The notes below the pieces were generated by a model, which was given only the letters and a program-made list of their open reading frames with translations, made no database searches and was not told where the DNA came from. 64,000 nt of DNA, taken from Entonaema liquescens (Eukaryota > Ascomycota > Sordariomycetes > Xylariales > Xylariaceae). The stretch is from contig CADCSX010000023.1 of assembly GCA_902805475.1 (NCBI GenBank), forward strand, positions 2,976,001 through 3,040,000, given 5' to 3'. Of this stretch, positions 12,535-22,875 are shown piece after piece (position 1 is the first letter of the stretch; each line of letters opens with the position of its first letter). The translations under genes and the position numbers were made by a program.

Positions 12535-13731
12535 GTTTCGCTTGAATTACAATTGTACCTAGTTAAGATCTTTTTTCCTGCTGCCATCCAAACTCCCCTG
12601 CCAATCACAAGGGAATAAACATCCAGCGATGAGGTAGCCGAGAAATTCCCGGGAAAGGAGACGACGATGATTTTTTTTCTTCTTTTCAATACACCCTTGT
12701 CTATGGTGTGCCTGTCGCGTCCGGGGCTAGGTGTATGCTTGTTAGTTGTTTGCTAGGTTGATCGGCACCTAGCGGTCAGTCTACACTAGAGGTGTAATGC
12801 ATAGGTAGCCTTTTTCTTCTTATTTTTCCTCGGCTTATAGATTAATAAGTCTTATAAGCTTAATTATAGCTAAGCGAAGGGTGTCTTACAGTTTAAGGTT
12901 ACGTGCATTTACCTTCATTGGTACATAAGGTACCATTTAATAAATGGCGAGTAAATAAGCTTAATTCTTTCTTATTTCCTTCGATAAGACCCTTTGTTCG
13001 GTAAGACGGTGTGATCATCTCATTTCAAGGACCTGACCTGGGGTACCAAAATTAACATCGTCAGCCGAAGCTCTTCGGCGTCCTAAGCGTCCTGAGCGTA
13101 CTCTCGCTCTTGCTTTAACAATTCATTGATGCTATCTGAAACGTGCAGGTACGCTAACGCAAGACTAACTAGCCTTGCACTTTTAATGATCCCTGGCAGC
13201 CCTAGTAGTTGGTGCCAGCACTAAGAGGGTCCGCCAACCCAGGACTTTGATATTCTAGGTTAGTAAATTGTCACATCAAGAAAAACTTGTGGGGACCTTC
13301 GGCAGCGATGTGGATAATTCATGGTCTGTCTGGCATGCAACTTATTAAATTCATTGAACCATTACGCCCAGCAACCCAATCACCTGTCCCACTGTATATT
13401 TATTAGGGCTTTGAGTTTTCCTCGTCTTTCCGGTAAACCTCATACCTCAACCCTCTCGATCCGGTTATGCTTTTTTAATAAGACCAATTTGGCAAGGTAG
13501 AGAGAAATCGATATAACATCTAAGTTGTGCGGGCGGCGAGCTATACTTCCTGCTATATGTTTCGTTGTTTAAGATCGAAAAACCTTTAAAATCAGCTTAT
13601 CTCCACTTGGCGACTATTCCAAGCGCAACTCGCGTAGGAATTGATACTAGAATAAAGACGGGCTACTATACTAATAAGTAGTGAAAAAAAAAAAAAAAAG
13701 AACAACGAACTTCCTTGTTCCCCCAGACACG

Positions 13732-14738
13732 ATGGGGACAGTCCGAGATCTCCGCGCGGGCCGCTCCAGTCAACCCTGGATTGACCTTCTAGATAACGAA
13801 ATTGCTACTGGTGACCCGCAAACCGCCAGACATGCCATCGCCAAAGTATTCAGACGATCTCTTTTTTCGGCAAGAGGATGTTTACCTTCAGATGCCGCTC
13901 TACAAATAGATTCTTACTACCAGGAAACATATCTAGCGGCTAATCCCGCTCTGAAGGACCAAGATGACAAAGGCATGGTCGCGTTTCTTGCCGGACTTTA
14001 CGGACTTGTGGTCGACATAATGTTAATCATACCTTATCAACACGGTTTACAATATTCCGTCATTGACTTATTTTTCGAACTTCGAAATCTACCGCCCAGA
14101 GAAATCAAGGTTGGAGATGTACGCATTTTATCTCTACTAAAATAGATTGTTCATCTTACTTACACTAGCGGCATAGGAAAATTACATTATCTACGAACAA
14201 GAACCTGTGCTCGAAAGAATGATGAGCGAGAAATGGGAAGTCAATATGCGTACGGATCTAAACCCTCCCTGAAAGTAATTAGTATCTGTTCACGCTAACG
14301 CAGTTTATAGCCAAAGATGACAGTGCCCCCGAGGAGCTTGAAAGACAATGTCGGGAATGGGTGAATGTTTCCGCATTCGCCGCCCGCTGCTTCGAAGCCG
14401 GGTTTGCGGACCACTTCAAGGAGAAATGTAAAATCCCTTGTGCGGATATCTCCAAAGCCCTCGAGGAGGAAACCCCCCCTGGCATTAAGCGCAGCTGCCT
14501 GATAAGAGTGGCGGTGCAATACATCATGATTGCAGGCGCCAAGATATGTCAGCAGAAGATCGGAAAGGCAAAGACCGAGGAGCAACAAATGTGGCAGGGG
14601 AAGTGGAAAATCTGGGCGGAGAAGCTGCTTCAACTCGCCGAGCAAAACGAACTTGAGCCCGGCCTGACATCCGAAGTGCGGGAAGCCCATGGGACCATGG
14701 TGGCATTGCAACCTCGCCTGTTTAAATTTAAACGCTAA
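13732..14738 (+). CDS. DUF3632-like fungal protein
   Basis: Three exons (13732-14118, 14177-14249, 14311-14738) give 295 residues. The start is the first ATG after the A run. The introns (58 and 61 bases) use GTACGC and GTACGG donors, and the phases join cleanly (0, then 1). The order of elements resembles the fungal DUF3632 group: a helical N-terminal half, a LFFELRNLPPRE segment, a central EKW motif, then REWVNVSAFAARCFEAGF, which matches the W-x-N-x-x-AFAAR block of that family. No catalytic motif is visible and no function is known for the group. The family call rests on recall of motif spacing. The gene lies at the edge of the gene-poor left arm. Confidence 0.65.
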
Positions 14739-16632
14739 ATTACGGGATAGCAAGAGTTGTCGGCGAGTTGTTGGCTCGGAGGATTTTGGTGGGGTGGCTG
14801 GACCATGATGCGCTATTTCTCATTTGCTTTATATGTCTTCTATATTTCCACTTGCAGCGCGGTTAGCTTTAAGGGGGCGTTTGAGTGCTGAATTTCGGTT
14901 CCCTTTTCGGTGGATCAGAATACGTTAGACTGTCGGATGGTTGGTACCAGGGCTCGAGCTCGTGCTGGGAGGCGTTTGTGAGTGTCGTGTGTACCGAAAT
15001 CCGGAGGAGTGGTTTCCTTCATTCAAGGAAGTCTTCACGTTGTTGGGGCTTGTCCGATATTTCTATGTGAGATAATGGCTTAGGCACAAGAGTCGGTAGA
15101 TTAACTGGGCACGTCGATTTGAAATAGGATACCTAGGTAGAAATTAAATATGCAGTATACTTACAGCGGAGTAGAGAAGTGAACCGACGTGTAGTAGATA
15201 TGTAACTCCCCTTTCTTGCTTGCCAGAATCTCTCCAGGATGTTATTTTGTATCACTGTCTTTGTTCCTCTGCCCACAAGTTTCCTATATATATATATATG
15301 GATATTGGTTACTGAACGTGCAAAGTTGACATGGGCTCTTTTATATCGAAGCTCAGCGGTTAAGTAACCACAATAAATACAATCCCATGTACCATTCATT
15401 TTGTTGTAGTTTGTATCCCTCAAAAATAAGTTGCTGAATCAGTATGTGTTTGTTTAGCCATTAAGGGTAGGAACTTTACTTTATCATAATAATTTAAAGT
15501 CGCCTACTCGATGATTGTTCGTACTCTTGTGGTTGTTACGACTTCTTCAGAGTTCAAAGTGCATATTAAGTGCCTGCATAGGTGCGTACTTAACTTTTTT
15601 TTTTGATCAAGTTAACTTATTAGTTTGCAGGCCCAATATCAATCACGTTGTGGTAAGCGCAGGCAACGATATATCATGGAGTGCCTTCCGCCTCAACCGG
15701 TTTACTTGTTTGGAGATGAAGTGCAGAGACCTGCATTTATACTCGGACTATTGGTGATGTAAACCGAATTACTTGCCTGTCGAATTGTTCCATGTATGCA
15801 ACATCTAATATGGCTTTGTCTTATAAATAATCCTCGACAGCACTGCCATCCTTTCCATTTTCCTGATCCACTTCCTTCGCTTTGTAGTGATGAGTATTAT
15901 TGCTTTACTATCAACAACCAATAAATCTGCGTTGTCCATCGAATACATACCCCTTTGTCATTCGTCAATGAGTAAAGCACCGAGTTATCACCTCATCAAC
16001 ATCACGCGTACTTCTAATACAAGGCGTGAATGAAAATATATACACCACAAAGGTTGTGGGAAATTTACGGGCATATACGTCCTTCTCATCTACCAGTGCA
16101 TCGGACCTGCAGCGAGCGAGTCAAGTCATATACGGACCTTAACCCTTTGTCGCAGAGGCCCAAACAAAGTGGCCACATCCTGTATACGTGCTATCATTTC
16201 GAAGGGTGAGGTTTGTCAGATAGGTAACTGACTGTATATATAGGACTCAGTTCCAATAAGTCACTTACTGACACAATTTCGTTATTCTATTTTTTTTTCT
16301 CTCTCTCTTACTTTCTTTTCTACTCGTATTGTTTTTCTTAATCAGTCTTTCCTTTTCCTCTACTCCTTAAAGAGGACCCCTCAATTTCATCTCATATTGA
16401 AACCAATTACTCTCCTTACTCTAATATTTTTTTATCATAGACCCTAGAGGTACTGTGCGATTAGACGAATTGTCATCAAGATATTTTGTGGAGTCAGAAA
16501 TCGCAGATTGGGCGTTACTAGTCACACCCTTTTGCCGTTCATATTTTGCAAGCAAACAGCTTGTTTCTCATAATAATCGTTCAACCGACCGTCCAAGTGT
16601 CATCAAAGCGGAAACAACGCAAGGACAAAGCG
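14739..16632. other. Intergenic region with pyrimidine-rich leader
   Basis: No gene is supported. A short (TA)n tract sits near 15286-15298 and the palindrome TACCTAGGTA at 15130-15139. A CT-rich stretch at about 16288-16325 probably marks the promoter or transcription start of the following gene, as is common upstream of expressed filamentous-fungal genes. Confidence 0.5.
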
Positions 16633-17859
16633 ATGCCTTCACGTAGAATCTTACCGACACTGTCGATATTTTCAAGGAAGTCCACGACGCCAACTCCGGC
16701 TCCTACTTCCTCGCCATCGCCCGACACCCGAACCACTTCCATCCCTTTAACGCCGCCTGCTCGCCTACATCTTCGACACATCTTGCCATCAACACCAGAT
16801 GGCATGCCTACGCCACCACCACCTCCTCGGACACCATTCCCCTGGTTGTGGCAGTGTCACGCGTGTGAAACAGTCTATCGGATCGGCTGCACTCGTCGCT
16901 GCCTCGTCTGTTCCCATGAATATTGCCTCTCAGCAAACCCTCCGAAAACGAAAAGGGGAAAGAAACGCCGTCGTAGTGGGATGTGCATTTCTGAATTCGA
17001 CTATGACGGGTGGGCGGAATGGGGAGCATGGCGTCGGAAAGTCCATGGCATGGAGACTGCCGGCCGGACAGAGAAACATCGCGAACAGGGCTTCCTTAAG
17101 GAGACACACAATTGCATGATCGACTGCAACTATCCATCCGAATGCCATCACGTTAGGTATAAGTTACGCACGGAACAATTCAAGAAGACGCTACTTAATG
17201 CGCTTCCAGAGGAACCGCAATCTCCATCAATTATCGCAAGCGTAGCACTAAGCCCCGATGACGAACTGCCTCTGAACGAGGCAAGGAGGATACTAGAAGA
17301 AGAGGACAAGGAAAGCAAGCTAAAAAGTCCTACAAGTCCTAAAAGCCCGCTCGGTAAGACGAGTTTCTCTCTGGATGAGCCCGAGCGAGAAGAGGGCAAA
17401 GTATGGTGGGTCAGTACTGAGGAGCAAAATACAAATACCAAATCCGCACGGGAGGCCCAAACGCCCGCTGATTCTAAGGCAGATGGGTCAGGCGAGGCAG
17501 ATTCTTCCACTGCTGGTACCGAAGATTTTGACTCGGAAACGTTGCGCGCCGCCCTAGCAGAGGATGCAGATATGATGCCTCTTGACCTGGTCGACTACCT
17601 CGTAAGCACGCGACGGGAGTCAAAGCGATTCTGTCAAGAACATCCCAAACACAGCAGCAAGTTAACCGTGCGGAATTCTACCGATGCGGATAGAGGCGAT
17701 GACCGGGAGGAGTCAACGGATAGTGACTCTGACAGTGGTTCCATGTCATCTGTAGCTTCTTCATCTTCGTCCCTAGATGGGCAATGGCTACTGGCTAGTG
17801 AGTTTGTGCCCGTTTCTGAGCGCGACAGCAAGGGTGACGAGAATAAATCTGAAAAATGA
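16633..17859 (+). CDS. Cys-rich zinc-binding-like fungal protein
   Basis: One exon encodes 408 residues from the ATG at 16633 (MPSRRIL). A longer upstream frame exists, but it begins in leader-like sequence. After a Pro/Ser/Thr-rich N-terminus comes FPWLWQCHACETVYRIG, then TRRCLVCSHEYC, giving Cys pairs spaced like a zinc ribbon (C-x2-C, C-x3, C-x2-C, C). A basic KTKRGKKRRR patch (possible nuclear signal) follows, then an FDYDGWAEWGAWRRK block and a second Cys/His cluster (HNCMIDCNYPSECHH). The C-terminal half is acidic, Ser-rich and low complexity. I recognise this as a conserved fungal uncharacterised type rather than a named family. Zinc binding and nuclear location are inferred from the residues. 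Confidence 0.75.
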   Translation: MPSRRILPTLSIFSRKSTTPTPAPTSSPSPDTRTTSIPLTPPARLHLRHILPSTPDGMPTPPPPPRTPFPWLWQCHACETVYRIGCTRRCLVCSHEYCLSANPPKTKRGKKRRRSGMCISEFDYDGWAEWGAWRRKVHGMETAGRTEKHREQGFLKETHNCMIDCNYPSECHHVRYKLRTEQFKKTLLNALPEEPQSPSIIASVALSPDDELPLNEARRILEEEDKESKLKSPTSPKSPLGKTSFSLDEPEREEGKVWWVSTEEQNTNTKSAREAQTPADSKADGSGEADSSTAGTEDFDSETLRAALAEDADMMPLDLVDYLVSTRRESKRFCQEHPKHSSKLTVRNSTDADRGDDREESTDSDSDSGSMSSVASSSSSLDGQWLLASEFVPVSERDSKGDENKSEK

Positions 17860-18673
17860 ATCGAATAAAACAATAGTTAATCGAACCTGGGTGTTCGTTC
17901 TTGAAGGATTAACGGGTTGATATTAGCAGCGAGGACTAGTATCAGTGTTTGTATTCTTACATAGCGAATATGAGTTAAGATATACTGCATTATAAAGACA
18001 CATGGTATCGTCTTCTAATCACCTAAATTATATAGGTTGGTACTCTTTTTGTTGTGAAAGAATCATCCATCATCCAAATATCTAAACATCCTAATGATTT
18101 TTATGTGGTTGTATAGCGGTATGTGCTTTAACTCTGAAGCTGGATCAAAATAAAAACCGGAATAGATAAAACCACTGACGTATGTTGGTGTTAATGCTTA
18201 ATTTGATAATTCCATCCTAGACTCATTGGAGAAAATGGAGGAAAAAGGAGTGAAGCGACGTTGAAGTCAAAATTGAGAAGAGGTACTTTGTACCCTTATC
18301 GATGTGTGGATCTGCCTTTGAGCGCAAAGCTTACGCCACAGTACAAGCAATCGATGTTACTCATTAGCCACATCCATACACACAGCTCTGATATTATCTG
18401 GTACTCAAGTACCTAATCTATGGACCTTACCCTTGGCAGCTGGAGACGCGTTAAGCATATTCAATTTACGCGTCTCTCCCAAGGGAAATTCTAGAGTTGA
18501 ATTGAACAAAAACCTTCAAAATACTGTACACAAGTTAAAAGCCCACTTAAGACTGCTTCATATTATCGAGAGATTTTATACCACAGGGAAAAGTAGTTCC
18601 TTCAGGATTTTCCTCGCTAGTATCTAGGATAAAGAGCAGCTGCTGTATCGTCACCGACGTCTAGAAAATTAAA
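17860..18673. other. Intergenic region, Rfc3 promoter side
   Basis: No coding frame is supported here. It carries the paired ACGCGT boxes described separately, about 200 bases before the Rfc3 start. Confidence 0.55.
18443..18476. promoter_or_regulatory. Inverted pair of MluI cell-cycle boxes (ACGCGT)
   Basis: GAGACGCGT (18443-18451) and its exact reverse complement ACGCGTCTC (18468-18476) flank a 16-base AT-rich spacer, 198 bases before the Rfc3 start codon. ACGCGT is the known site of the MBF (Mbp1/Swi6 or Res/Cdc10) G1/S activator, and replication-factor genes are classic targets in yeasts. The 9-base arms extend beyond the core, so dimeric binding is plausible. Function is inferred. Confidence 0.55.
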
Positions 18674-19961
18674 ATGTCCGACTTCGAGGATGAGATGGAT
18701 ATTGATGCCCCTCCAAAATCCAATGACATCACTTTTTCTTCAGATAACACTGCTAAAGGCAAGCGTAGTGCTGCCAACCTACCTGTTGAAGCAGAAGATT
18801 CCTTACCATGGTAGGATTATCACAACACCTTTTATGCATCTTCTGTTTCTTGTTGCTAATTCGAGTATTAGGGTTGAAAAGTACCGACCTGTCTCTTTAT
18901 CTGACGTCTCTGGTCACCAAGATATCCTAGCTACGATTAACAAGTTTGTCGATTCGAACCGCTTACCCCATCTCCTCCTCTACGGTCCTCCGGGAACGGG
19001 TAAAACATCTACCATCCTAGCGCTTGCGAGACGTATATATGGAGCGGAGAATACACGACAGATGGTCTTGGAGCTGAACGCCTCAGATGACCGAGGTATC
19101 GATGTTGTTCGTGAGCAGATCAAGACATTTGCCTCGACGAAGCAAATATTTACCATGGGCGGCGCCTCACGCCCCGGTGGTATGGCAAGCTATAAGCTTA
19201 TCATTTTGGACGAAGCTGATGCGATGACAAACACCGCCCAGATGGCTTTACGAAGGATTATGGAAAAGTATACAGCGAACACGCGATTCTGTATTATCGC
19301 CAACTACACTCACAAACTATCGCCCGCATTGTTGTCTCGATGTACGCGCTTTAGATTTAGTCCTCTTAAAGAAGACGACATTCGGGTCTTGGTAGATAAA
19401 GTTATTCTAGAGGAGAGCGTTAAAATCACGGGCGAGGCAACAGACTCTCTGGTCATGTTGAGTAAAGGCGATATGCGACGAGCACTAAATGTGCTTCAGG
19501 CTTGTCACGCATCCAGTAAGCCTTCCTAGCCCCTAAAGGTTTATCGCTGCTTAATACTGACTCGAATAGGCACGCCGATACAGCCAAAAGACGCACCCAA
19601 GGTGCCCGAGAAAGATATCGTCAGGGAAACTATCACAACCGAAACTATCTACAATTGCATAGCAGCCCCGCCTCCCGACGCTATCACAAAGATCGCTAGT
19701 ACGCTACTCGCAACTAGCGACGTAACTACTTGCCTCTCAACGATTAATACGCTGAAAGTGGCTAATGGCCTCGCGTTGGCGGACATAATCACGGCACTGT
19801 CGGAGCAACTAGTAAAGATGGAGGTGAAGCCCGAAGTAATGATCAGATGGCTCGATGGTCTAGCGGAGATAGAATACAGAGTTTCTGCTGGAGGAAGCGA
19901 GGCTATTCAAACAGGTGCTGTGGTTGGTGTAGTGAGAGAGGGCTGTGAGCTTATGGGATGA
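18674..19961 (+). CDS. rfc3: Replication factor C subunit Rfc3 (human RFC5 type)
   Basis: Three exons (18674-18810, 18872-19515, 19570-19961) encode 390 residues. The subunit belongs to the clamp loader that opens PCNA and places it at primer-template junctions. Visible AAA+ features are LPWVEKYRP at the first junction (RFC box II), Walker A GPPGTGKT at residues 84-91, NASDDRG, Walker B LDEAD, the sensor region FCIIANYTHKLSPAL, the arginine-finger SRC motif (LLSRCTRFRF) and GDMRRALNVLQ (sensor 2). The combination of SGHQDIL, FASTKQIF and the SRC sequence fits yeast Rfc3/human RFC5 rather than Rfc2 or Rfc4. The N-terminus is an acidic, MBD-less extension. The upstream inverted ACGCGT pair suggests G1/S expression. 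Confidence 0.95.
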
Positions 19962-20472
19962 GAAACTAACCTACCTAGTCAATGTGAAATAACTTAAAGG
20001 AGTTGGCGAGTGTATGAGGGCTAATGAAACCAACCAACCGTATGAGACGTGTATTAACTAGTGGATCGTGACTCGTGTGCGCTCTTTACTTTACTATGAA
20101 AGAGTAGTCTGAAGCGGTAGACCAGCCTTAAGCAACCTTGTACGTATATGCAACTGCCCGCTATACAGTAATATAGTGCGAATTTGGCAACAACCAGACC
20201 AGCTGGTTTCGTAGGATCATGTATTTTGTTAATTGCATGCCCCACATTTGTACGGCTTACAGTTATTCTCCACGTGCATCAAATGAACTTTGAGTGCCGT
20301 AGTTGAGTTTCACAACCAAACGGCAACAACTTATTAGGTTCTCCTCAATCTTTCTCATCCTATATCGTGTATCTTGTCGGCGTTCACATATAGAATACCT
20401 TCTTACTTAGGTCACTACATTAGACCAAATTATACCCATCTCTTTATAGTCTATCTTTCAAACGCTACAACT
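19962..20472. other. Intergenic, nothing recognised
   Basis: Terminator side of Rfc3 and promoter side of the F-box gene; no coding or RNA feature is seen. Confidence 0.5.
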
Positions 20473-21783
20473 ATGGACGTGATGATCCCCGAGATACTAT
20501 ACATAATCTGTTCGTATCTCGATATCGAGGATGTACGCAGATTTCGACTATGCAGCAGAGCCTTTGCAAACACCGGTGCTTGCTTCGCCTTCCGAGAGCT
20601 TATATTCTATCTACACCCCCGCGACTTTGACATGCTACGCCACATTTCTCTACATCCTATCGCATCCAACAACGTACGCTCGTTGGTCTATATTGGCCTT
20701 ACTTTAGAGTCACCTAAGAAATCCTTGGATGAGTTCCGTGAATACTACGCTACGATGCGAAGCGCGGAAAAGATCGTAGCTCAGCATAGAAATGAGACAC
20801 CCCCACCTCGTATAGGAAACCAGCACCTGTTAAGGCTGTACAATAATTACGAGACTGCCATAGAGGAACAAGAGAAGATTCTGAGTCACGATGAAGATAT
20901 TGCGTGCCTTAAAGAGGTTATCTCTCGTTTTCCATCACTTCAGGAAATTACCATGTCAACCGACTTCAGATTTGGGCCACATATAAAAAAGACTCCATTC
21001 GAAGGCTGCTTAATCAAGCCAGGCGACAAGTTGAACCCGATGGGATGTCGACAGCTTGACTCTCTCTTATCTGCTGTCTTCCAGACTGATATCAGGCTAC
21101 AGAGGCTTACTGCTGATACGTTCAGCTGGCGGTTCTTCCAAAAGCCGGCTGCTGAACTCCGGAACACTCTTGCTTTCTATTCCAATCTAACATGTCTTGA
21201 GCTGTGCATCGACGCCGGCGAGAATGAAAATGATGATAGCACTACGGGAGGTATGTTTGGAGGGAAAGAGGTCGCCAAGTGTCGACTTCTATTAAAAACG
21301 GGATTGTTGCGTGACTTCATCAGCTCGCTGTCTCAGCTACAAACATTATCCGTCGTTTTCGAATGGCATTCACAACAACACGGATATCCTGCACGGCTTG
21401 AGGATATAATGGAGCCGAAGCATAGATGGGAGTATCTTGATAGTCTGACCTTGGGGAATATCACATGTGAACGACACGACCTGATGTCGATGCTCAGGAG
21501 ACACAAGAGCACCCTGAAGGAGTTATGCCTCCGGGACATTCGGCTAAGGACTACATCATGGCAGTTGCTTCTCCCAAGGATCCGGAAAACGATGGACCTC
21601 GACGATGCTTGTATTTGTGGCGAGCTATACGGACAGGAGGAAGACTCGGAATGTACAGAATATTGGTACCTTTCGCTACCAGACGCCTTCGACGACTCGC
21701 TCCGCGATGACGTTAACGATTACTTGGTCAACGACGACATTAGACGTTGTCCTCTTAATAAGTACAATTACCACCTTGGGTGA
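20473..21783 (+). CDS. F-box domain protein
   Basis: One exon encodes 436 residues from the ATG at 20473, which puts the F-box at the very N-terminus. The F-box (IPEILYIICSYLDIEDVRRF, then RLCSRAFANTG) shows the usual P-E-I-L-x-I-x-x-L pattern and a DVRRFRLCSR helix that contacts Skp1. The rest has leucine-rich, repeat-like helices (LTCLELCID, LQTLSVVFEW, YLDSLTLGNI, LKELCLRDIRL) spaced like the irregular LRRs of fungal F-box proteins. It probably acts as an SCF ubiquitin-ligase substrate adaptor; the substrate is unknown. No intron or membrane segment is seen. Confidence 0.8.
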   Translation: MDVMIPEILYIICSYLDIEDVRRFRLCSRAFANTGACFAFRELIFYLHPRDFDMLRHISLHPIASNNVRSLVYIGLTLESPKKSLDEFREYYATMRSAEKIVAQHRNETPPPRIGNQHLLRLYNNYETAIEEQEKILSHDEDIACLKEVISRFPSLQEITMSTDFRFGPHIKKTPFEGCLIKPGDKLNPMGCRQLDSLLSAVFQTDIRLQRLTADTFSWRFFQKPAAELRNTLAFYSNLTCLELCIDAGENENDDSTTGGMFGGKEVAKCRLLLKTGLLRDFISSLSQLQTLSVVFEWHSQQHGYPARLEDIMEPKHRWEYLDSLTLGNITCERHDLMSMLRRHKSTLKELCLRDIRLRTTSWQLLLPRIRKTMDLDDACICGELYGQEEDSECTEYWYLSLPDAFDDSLRDDVNDYLVNDDIRRCPLNKYNYHLG

Positions 21784-22875
21784 CGCCTACTGATAAGAGG
21801 GGGGAGCGTTATGATATAACTAGAGTTGTCTTATTCATAATCCAGTTTAAATCGCCATGAGAAACCCGGAGATATAAATTTGGTATCACACCTGCTAGCA
21901 GTATACTCAATCCTTTTTAGCTGCTGAACCCGTGATAATTTTGCTGTGGGCTATCTGGATCCTACAATCAAGGCTGGCATGGGAAGTTCATTTGAGACGC
22001 GAGACTAATCTATATGTCCCTGCAGGTCTGGCTCGTTCCCAAGTTATGTAATTTGGGTAAGATCCGAGAACAACAATATTTGTCCTCGGAGTTCATGAGG
22101 GCCGTGAAGTATGGCTGGCCTTGATTAACTTTGAGTGACGAGAGGGGTTACCGCCGCATGCTTTTGTAATATCAACACTCTCATAAACACCGGTTATATA
22201 CAACACGGTCCGGGGAACCCTGACTGGATTAATTAACTGCGATTAATACAACTATAGGGGTCCGTCTTCATTGTGTGGTATCTAATTATGGCCATGCTCC
22301 TTCTTCCTGTTTACCGGGACTGGTTATCAATTGATGATTACCCTGATACTTAATCTCACAATCGATGCCCGAACTCTCACCGATAATACCAAAGCAGGAA
22401 ATTCTAGGGACTTTGGTACGACTTTAGCCGAGTTCATTCTCGCCATTCTTATCTTCCCATGTATAGCGGTTACTGGCTTCTGACCTGATCTCATGTGGGA
22501 ACCTAGTAGATACAACGGTCAAGAAATCTCCAAATATTCTAACGTCACGCCTCTGGTTCGACCCTTGTTAACAAGCGACGACCATTAATTATGATGGAAT
22601 GCAAGATTGAGTTAATTGGCTCACATATACATTTATCCGCACCCAGTGAAAGTAGACAGTCATATATTTGCAGCCTTGGCTCGAGCAATGCCGATGGCCG
22701 TCGTCGGCATGGAGATCTTTGTGCTGTTTACACACCACATCCAGAAGCGGAGCAGGGCTAGTTTCTATGATATTGCTAATATAATATGAGCACCAACTAT
22801 CTCTCGAGCCATGTGCGATCGCGTAGTTCTCGCGTTCGTTGGCCCTTCTCCATTCCCCCTTAAGTGGCCATCAAA
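21784..22875. other. Intergenic, promoter side of sedolisin gene
   Basis: About 1.1 kb without a supported gene; the short open segments have no conserved features. Confidence 0.5.

Larger units (their letters stand above)
9288..13731. other. 4.4-kb gene-poor AT-rich interval
   Basis: No reading frame here looks coding; the longest has about 62 codons (11299-11487) and no partner exon. Visible elements are an (ATG)11 microsatellite at 10379-10411, a 13-base perfect tandem duplication at 10544-10569, a 23-base T run at 12512-12534 and a 16-base A run at 13684-13699. The composition would suit RIP-degraded DNA, but no terminal repeats were found. Confidence 0.55.
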
